This document shows, piece by piece, positions 31,791-40,700 of a DNA stretch of 64,000 bases. The first letter of the stretch is position 1; every line of letters starts with the position of its first letter. The position numbers and the translations under genes are program-made. Under the pieces are notes generated by a model. That model saw only the letters and a list, made by a program, of their open reading frames with translations, did no database searches and was not told the origin of the DNA. The DNA comes from Undaria pinnatifida (taxonomy: Eukaryota; Sar; Phaeophyceae; Laminariales; Alariaceae). The stretch covers positions 2,847,944 to 2,911,943 of the forward strand of contig JABAKD010000022.1 in assembly GCA_012845835.1 (NCBI GenBank), read 5' to 3'.

Positions 31791-34700
31791 AGCGCGGATG
31801 TGGAGATAGGGTCGGAGGCAACGCACCCTGGGGATGAAGGGTCGTTACGGCGCTGGGAGGAGCTGCTAAAGTCGGCGGACGCATATGGGGGGCGGTGGAG
31901 GTCCGACGTGGTGGGCGCTGACTCGGCAGGTGTGTCATTAATAGCAGACGCTCAGGAAAATCGGGTGCACCTTAACCCCTTTTAGAGCCCCCAAAATCCC
32001 TCCCTATACTAAGTGCAATTGAATTTGTAAAAAAAAAAAGGTTTCCAGCTGTAAAGGCGTTAAACCTTAACCCAAAATTGCATACAATATTTTGCACTAA
32101 TTTTGTTGGTCGTTTTATGCAGGAAGACATTGTTAATGTTGTTAATAGGACAGCTCGAAAGGGGTTAGATCGGTTGTGGTTTAGTGGCGCTTGGATGCCG
32201 GCCGGCCTCGTGGCTGCACGAAAGGCGTTCCGCATGCGCGTTCCCATTCCTAGACAGCGTGAGCACCTGATAACCCCCCCCCCTCCCCCCTCCCCCCCCG
32301 CACCCCCCCCCCCTTCCCCCGCCTCATCCCACCACTTACCCCCCCTGTGTTTGCTTCTTCTGCTCACCAAACCGCACCAAACTAAACCAAACCAAATCAC
32401 CTGTGTGAACGTTTGCCGGTACGCAGATTGTTTTTCGATATCAGCCGCTTCAGCCGCCGTGGCTGAAGAAGGGGAAGGAGGCGAAGGGGGGGGAGGAGGG
32501 GACGCGGGGGCAACAGCAGCAGGTGGAGCAGCAGAAGGAGGGGGAGGAGGAGCAGGAGCAGGAGCAGGAGGAGGAGGGGGAGAGTCGAACGGCACAGGCG
32601 CGGTGCTCAGCGTTGTCCACGACGACGCGGAGGAGCACGACGGATGGGAGAACTTGCTGATACCGCGGGGGCTCGACCTCCTCCCAAGCATGAGGGCGCC
32701 GCGACGCCTCTACAGGCCGCAGCGGACCACACCCGTGGGTATCGGAGAGGCTGGGGACAATCACCGCTCCAACGCTGGCGGTGGCGGCAGCAGCAGTAGC
32801 AGCAGCGGCAGCCGCCATGGCGGCAACGCGGCGGTATCAGGAGGCCCCGGGGAGGAGAGGGTAATGGCAGAATATGTGCCCTGGGTCGGAGGGAGCGGTA
32901 GCGTTGGTGTGGTTTACGCAAGGCAAGCAGCGGCGGCAGCAGGGGCGGGGGCGGGGGGGGGAGCGGGGGCGGGAGTGGAGGCGACGGTGGCGACCGCGAC
33001 GGACACGAGCGTGAACGAGGGCGAAACCGGGAGCACAGCCAGCGGGGTGTGGGACAGAGTGCAGTGGTTCTCGAGGGGTTTGCCGGAGGAAGTGGCCCCG
33101 CCGGGGATGGGAGAGGTGAGCGCAACTATAGTACCGCACCGTCGGAGGGTGTTGCGATCCGCTCGTGCGGAGAAAGGGGGGCGGGGGCGGCTGTGATTGA
33201 ATCGAGTGGGGTTGTGTCGTTTTGTATCGTCACTGCTTCGTGAGATATACAGGAGTCAAGGAGTCGGTTTAGTTCGGTGCTAGTTTGAGGTCGCTGTGGA
33301 TAAAAGGGACGTGTTGTGTGGATAAAAGGACGCGCTGTATGTGTCGCTCGTCCGTGCGCAAGAAGTGGTGACGCGCTGACCTTGGTAATGCGTTAACCTT
33401 TTTTTTTTTAATATAGGCCTGATCAGGTATAGACTATTGGTATACGATGCGAAACGTATCTGACTCCTGTTTCGAGCAGGGATACACGTTACGGCTATGG
33501 AAAGCGCGAACAGCGCCCGTTCGCACGACCTGGCTAACTAAAATAAGTACGAACGGCACCCGCAAATGGCAATCGAAAATATTGAAAGGCGTTGATACAG
33601 GGGACGGAACACTATCATCCCCTTCGAGGAAAAAATGCTAAAACATATGGGTTTCCAGTGTACATGGAAACGTTTTCAACCGGGGAGAGGGGAAACTAAA
33701 AATCAGCGAACGGCAAGAAATTTGCGAACGGCGCGTGGATACGTGAACGCGAGCGTGTAGGTTGCGTGACACGCACCCCTGGTTTCAAGCAGTTTTGCCC
33801 CTCCAAATGGGTGTGCGTTAGCCCTACACATTGATGCTGTTTTCATCGTTGCTACGTGGTATCTTGACAACCACTGGCACCTGCGTATTGAGAACGGACT
33901 AGTTGGAATCAGACTTGGACCATTGTTGCGGTAGTATCACCATGGCTTGTACGATTGATATCAACCACATCGTGCAGATCCATAACCTAAGTTTAACAAA
34001 GTCCGATTATTTTCCCCCGAGAACGCTAGACCGGCGGTGCAAGTCAAACGGGGGCTGAGAAAACTTGTGGTTTTACTGTTTTTTGTTTTTTGGTGGGCGC
34101 GGGTTGTCAAGTGAAACTCCCCCCGCCGTATTGGGAACAGGCAAGTTTTTATTTTTTATTTTTTTGTGTTTTTTTTTAATTCGACTTAGATCGTTTTTCC
34201 GGTAGTTTTGGGGCTAAGGTGTTACAAGGTTCTTTCCGGTTATTTTTTTTGACAAGGCGGGAGTGTAGAGTGATCCGCGCCGTCTGCAACGCGTCTGCTT
34301 TGACCTTTCGCCTGTTGTGCTTGTCGTCTGTCGTGCGTGTCGTCTGTCGTGCCTGTTCTCTGTCGTGCCTGTCGTGTGTCGTGCCTGTTCTCTGTTGTGC
34401 CTGTCGTGTGTCGTGCCTGTTCTCTGTCGTGCTTGTCGCCGCCGGTACTTGGGGGCTCGGTCTTGGGGTTGGGGCGTGATAGGATGAACGCGAATCGGAG
34501 GTGTTCAAGAGGAGGGCGTTGAGAGCGGTAGACAAGCTTTTTCACCAGACGGCCGAGACTGCCAAACGACAGGAGGAAATGGATGCCAGGCGCCGGGAGA
34601 AGGTGACGCTAAACGCTTGTGCTGCGCACTTCAAGAATTGGCTCACACAAGTTCTAAGTGGTTTGCCGCCGAAAGCATGAGTGCAGTTCTGCAGAGTTAT

Positions 34701-37700
34701 TTTTTATCCTGAGCCCGCTGTGTAAGGCCTCGGAACGACTTAAAACCTCCATGAGCTCCGTCCCCTCGCCTGCCCTATCTCATTGGTGAGCTTTGTCGGG
34801 TCCAATGCCGGCAATAATATATTTATCACCACACGCGTGTTTTTTTGTTTGCTTTTTTTTGCTCGTCCCATCTATTATTTTCGCACTTTTTTTATTTTTC
34901 TCCCTTTCTAGAAGTAACTCAGACCCAGGGTCACTATAATAAGCAGGCTTCCCTCCCTCATCCTCACTACATTACGCGCCTTCATTTTTATCGCGAGAAG
35001 ACTGCAGCCCTGTTTTCCCTCGTCGTCTCGCATCGATTTTTTTTTTTTTTTTCGCACACTTGTACTTTCCAGCTTCTGGACAGGCCGTGGTCACAGGGGT
35101 CGTCCCTTCTCTCCCCCGGTTCTTGCCTTCATTTTTTATCGCGCATAGGGTTCAGCAATCCCACTGCTCGCCGATTTTTCATCGAGTGTTGCTAATTCAC
35201 GCTCTCGCGTTTTCCGCAAGTCAATTTGTGCACAAGAAAAAGATTACCAAACGCTGGCTCACTTAGACAATGGGTAAACAATATACCTGGTAGATACAAT
35301 TATCCTGTTCATCCTGGCAACACCCAGGGGAATGAAATAATTTCGAAGAATACTACATGTATTGTTTCCGCGCCGAGAATGATCCCCTCCCCGCCCGTCC
35401 CCCCCCGTCCTTTTCAATCCCCCTCCCCCCCGCCCTCCCCCCCCCCTCTAAAATCTGCTCCCTCCCCTCACCGGTTATACGACTTGCAGGATATACATGA
35501 TAAACTGATGCGTTCCTTCCACAGCAGTTAGATTTTGTCTCCCTCAAAAACGGGTTTTACAGTTTCCGCGCACAGATTTAGTTGATCCCCCTGTCTCCCC
35601 TCTTTTTCAACCCCTCCGCCCCCTCCCCCCGGCCCCCATGCCCTTAAAAACTCCGCCCTCCCCTCACCGGTTACACGACTTACAGGATATATTTGATAAA
35701 CTGACGCATTTCCTTCCGCAGCCGTCATATTTTGTCTCCCTCAAAAACGGGTTTTATAGTTTCCGCGCACAGATCGAATAACATACCACCCTGTTGACCC
35801 TGGTACAAGCTACTTGTAAGTGGAGTTGCCGAAGTATATCCTTAATGAAGACACACGCCCAGTAATAGGCGCGATGGGAGTGTCAAACACAGTTTGCAAA
35901 GATGAGTTGCGATGACATATTCGATCTCACAGCTGGAGCAGTGTATTTGTTTTTTTTTAACTTGTGAAAACGCGCAGCCGGAGTATCACGCCGAATTGCA
36001 AAGATGAGTATTGGCCCTTGAATTGATCGAACTCACAGCTGACGTATTAATAGTTTGAACTATTTTAATAAAGCATGCCTGGTACCTGGTAGTCCCGTTT
36101 TCTACATGGCATGCCATATTGTCTCGTAAAATAAAAAGTGGAGAAGGTGCTTCCGTTTAGGACCGCACTCCCGTTTCGGGGACAGTTTACTTGGGGATTG
36201 AGTTAGACATGTGGCGTTGTACAGTGCACTCTTAAGGGGGCTAGTTAGCCTTGGCCCAATCAAAACCACTACTGGAAACCCGTTTTTGTGACAAATAACT
36301 TGATTTGGTATAGGGGGTTTTGAGGCTCTTAACCCCTTAACAAATGGAAAGCCGTTTTTGGTGACAAATTACTTGAAAATTGTATGGAAGGGTTGTGGGG
36401 CTCTGAAGTTAATCTTGAGGAGGGCTGAGCGTTCACACGTACTACGGCACAGGCGCACTGGCTCTGTTTTGCCATCTGAGGGTGATGACTTGAGGGACTC
36501 TTATTGCCCTCTGAGGCAAAACCTGATTGTTGAAGAAAAAATGAAAGTGCAATCCGGTGAACAACTCACGGCTTAGGTATGCCAAATATATATACATTTA
36601 TTTTTTCACACACATCTACTTTCCAGCTTCTGGACAAGCCGTGGTCACAGGTGTCGTCCCTTCTCCCCCCCGGTTCTTGCCTTCAATTTTTATCGCGCAC
36701 ACGAGGGTTCAGCAATCCCACTGCTCGTCGATTTTTCATCGAGTGTTGCTAACTCACGCTCTCGCGCTTTTCGCAAGTTAATTTGTGCGCAAGAAAAAGT
36801 CCCCACGAATTTATACGAGTATGCACTCGGGGAGATTCGAACTCGCGAAACTGACCTATACCAGGCTCGAGGATAACCTGATACGCCACCGGGGCGACCG
36901 GCAATATATATATACTTGTATTGCAATATAAGAGAGAAATTCGGACGATTTGGGGTTACCGCCTTCACTACTGGAAACCCTTTTCAGGGACAAATTTACT
37001 TGAATTTAGTATAGGGAGGGGTTTTGGAGCTATGAAGGGGTTAAGGAGCCCCGTCATAGTCAGAAAATGTTTTGACCGCAAAGTTCTACCTCTATCGTAG
37101 GACGGATTTGGAGGCGTTTTTCTGTTTTTTGTTGGGGGGGGGGGACGGGGACGCGCACGAGATGAAAAGGGTATGACAGTTTTGGTCCATTTAATTTGGA
37201 GATCGACGGGGTCCCTCAACCAAACATCATGATTTTGTAGGGTTTTATTATGAATTGCTCGTATTGTTTTAGGGCATTGTTCGTTTTGTGCCTTGGCCTG
37301 TGGGAGCGTTAATATGGTGCTTCTGTTTTTAGACGTTGCTCGTTTTATGCCCAGGCCGATAGGGTTGTTTATCGTGTTTTCTTTTTTCTAAGATGTTGTC
37401 CGTTCTACGTCTATTCGATAGTAGGCCATGGGATTGTTAATCGTGTTTATTTCTTAGGATATTGGTCAATGTGTGCCTATTAATAGTAGGCCACATGAGA
37501 TTGCTAATCGTGTTTATTTTTTTAGATTGTTCGTTTTATGCCCAGCCCAAGTAATAACCACCAGTATTCGGCGCATCGCAGCCCGCCAACTCTTAGTCCT
37601 CGCGCGTACTTTCTCCTCCTGCTTCAGGTGGCGGAAGCCGTGCGCCTGGTCCGTGCTGCAGCGGAGCACGAAAAATTTAGGCGGGAGTACCTCAGGCGGA

Positions 37701-40700
37701 TGAAAGTGCTGAGGTTACAGCTCAAGAAACTCGAGGGAAACAAGGGGTGAGATTATCAGAGGAACCAGTAGTAGTGCGCTATTCATCGCTATGTATAGGG
37801 CTGCCAGTCGGCTACACTTGACGGGTACTAGGTATTAATACCTGGTAGTGGTAGTTGTTAGCAATTAGTTTCGACGGATCATGATCCGGCCCGCGGGTCG
37901 GGTCGGATGGGGTCAAGAGCGGTTCGAAAACTCGCGGGTCGGGTCGGGTCGAGTCGGGTCGGGTCGGGTCGGGTCGGGTCGGGTCGGGTTGGGTCGGGTT
38001 GGGTCGGGTCTGACCCGGTCCGGTCCGGTCGGGTCAGGTCGGGTCACCATAATTCGATTCGACTGGTGTAAAGCGAAAAGCCCTACCAGTGTGGGTCCAA
38101 ATATAAGACACTTTTACAAATATAATGTAATATAAACGTGACTTATATTTTGGCCCAGACCGGTGGTTATTACAGTAGTTTCGTGGTAACTTATGCCCAA
38201 CGACTGGCTCTAGGAAAAACGAGAGGGACCTGTAAGGCGCTATTTGTAGACCTGTGAGGTTACTGGGCTTGACTATTACGGAGGACGATAGTAAATAGGA
38301 CCAAATATTGTTAGTAAAAATATATTAATATATAGGTTTTGGTTTCCACCGTAGGTCCTATTTACTAGGGTCCCCCGTAATACTATTAATACCCCAGGAT
38401 ATATATGATAAATTGATGTATTATTTCCAAAACCGTCACATTTATCCCCTCAAAATAATGTATAGTTTCCACGCACATATTGAGCTGCCCCACACGCCCC
38501 CCCCCCCCGCCCCAACCCCCCCCCCCCCCCCCCAATAATAAACTGGTGCCAAAACCGTCAGATTTATCCCCTTGAAAGGATTTATAGCTTACATGCACAA
38601 ATTGCCCCCCCTTTTCCCCCCCCCCTCCAACCCCGCTCGCTTTTGATCAAAACCAGGCCCCCACGTCCTTCAAAACTCCGCCCCCCCCCCTCACCGGTTA
38701 TTCGACTTACAAGATTCACTTGATAAAAGGATACATTTCCCTCCACAGCTGTCAGATTTTGTCCCTCTCAGAAACGGGTTTTATAGTTTCCGCGCACAGA
38801 CTGACTAAAATCACCCTGTTGACCCTGATAGCTACACTGTAGTTGTAAGGGGAGTCGCCGACCTATATCCTTAATGAGGACACACAACTCGTAGTGCGCG
38901 CGATCGGAGTATCACACACAGCTTGCAAAGATGAGTTTCGACGAAATCTTCGATCTCACAGCTGAAGTGTATTTTCATTTTTTATAATACCAGGGACCGC
39001 GTGTGTGCTCACGTCGCTCGCATGGCTCATAGTAGCAGAAGCAGCAGCGGTAGTAGTCGCCGTGGCCATATACATGTCGTGGATATGTTTGCGGGCGACC
39101 GCGTGTTACCGTACACCGTTTTCCCCTTGCCCTTTGTTTACCGCTTTCGCATCCTTTCCTTACCCTTTTCCTTTCCCTTTCCGAATCTTTTCCTCAAGCT
39201 TTTCTTACGTTTTCTTCACCCTTTCTTGGCCATTTTTTTCACCCTTTTGTTACTCTTTCGTTGCCCGCTCCTCATTATTTCGTCACCCTGTCCTTTCCCT
39301 TTTCATTTCCTTTTATTTGACGGTACCGTTGCTTGGGTCGCGTGGTGCGATAGAGATGGTATTTTTTTTTGTGTCTTTTTTTGTTTTTTTGTTTTTTTGT
39401 TTTTTTGTTTTTTCGTTTTTTTGTTTTTGTTTTTTTTCCGAATGGAGGGTCTCCTTATTAACCCCAAACACCGTCGGAATTTAATTCTCGCTTTGCGTCT
39501 TTTTTTTTTTCAATACCTGGGCCATGGGTTTTGGTGATCGGATTGCTCTTTCGGTTTACTCGGAACATTTTTTCGGGGGTGGGATATAGGCTTCCTCAAG
39601 GGAGGATGGCACTATCTTATCTTCAGTATTTCAACAACAATCTCTTGTTCTCTTGGCCTTGGGTTTGTTATAACAGAGCAATGCCAGGGGGTTGGCACAC
39701 AGTCTTCAAGCCACTTTGGATCAAGTTCATGGAGCCACCCCTCACCTCTCATAAGCCTCAGAAACAGGGGGCGCTTACCGCAGCATACGCCCTTACCTCA
39801 TTTCCTCACGCTCGGACCTGTAACGCTAGGCCGACCTCGAAGGACGAAGATGCCGCGGACGAGAAGAGCGAGGTGGAAGGGGGAAGTACCACCGCAGCAG
39901 CAACAGCAGCAGCAGCAGCGTCAGCAGGTACAGCGGCAAGAGAAGGGTCAGAGGCGACGGCAGGGGAAAGTTACGCGAAGGACGCCTCCGCTGCCGCCAA
40001 CGCCAAAGACGCAGGACGCAAAGGAAGAAGCCCCGGAAGAAAAACACCGCCTATTATATTGGAAACCCCCAATCCTGGGGACACAAATAACCCACCCCCG
40101 GCAGGGACCGCCGCCGCTGGGGCAGTTTCTTCGGCCAGCGCTACTGCTGCGATTGCTGGTGCTACCGACGTTCCGCGGCCGCGCTCTCGCTCGCGTTCGC
40201 CGGTGTTGACACCCGAGAACGGGCTGGTGGTAGGAGCAACGAGTGATGGAAAACGAGGGAGCGCCGGCGAAACGGCCGCGGGACTTGGCTCCGCACCCGC
40301 TTCCCCCTCTTCCTCCTCCTCCTCTTCGGCCTCGCCTTCCTCCTCCCCTTCCTCTTCCCCCGCCGCTGTCGCCGCTGCATTGACATCCACTGCTGCTGCT
40401 GTTGTGGCAACTTCAACATTGGCATCGTCTGCTGCGGCATCTACTGCCGTGGCGTCTCCTGCCTCTGGTACGGCTTCTGCTACGGGGTCGTCTGCTCCGG
40501 GTTCCCCTTCTGCCTCAAGGTCTGGGTCACCCTCTGCGTCCCCCTCCCTCTCCGCTGCGTCCTCCTCGCCCTCGTCCTCCCCTCCCGACCACCTCGAGAG
40601 ATCCCCGATCAAGTTTGGGGAAGGAGTTTCCGCAACCGCTGCCGCCCCCAAGACTGAAAAAAGAGGCGCGGGGGGCCCCACCGGCTCCACGAGGGGGGGG

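Noticed and set aside
32123-32260. Plus-strand exon EDIVNVVNRTARKGLDRLWF
   Set aside because: Good acceptor at 32122, but joining it to exon 4 in the phase left by the best donor gives an immediate stop, while exon 5 at 32427 fits directly. It could be used only with a weaker donor at 31911.
31972-32691. 239-codon minus-strand frame
   Set aside because: Shadow of plus-strand exon 5 and its intron; Pro/Ser/Ala codons are the complement of the Gly/Ala-rich exon.
36806-36905. Functional tRNA-Tyr-like gene
   Set aside because: Acceptor and anticodon stems do not pair, and there is no intron typical of tRNA-Tyr.
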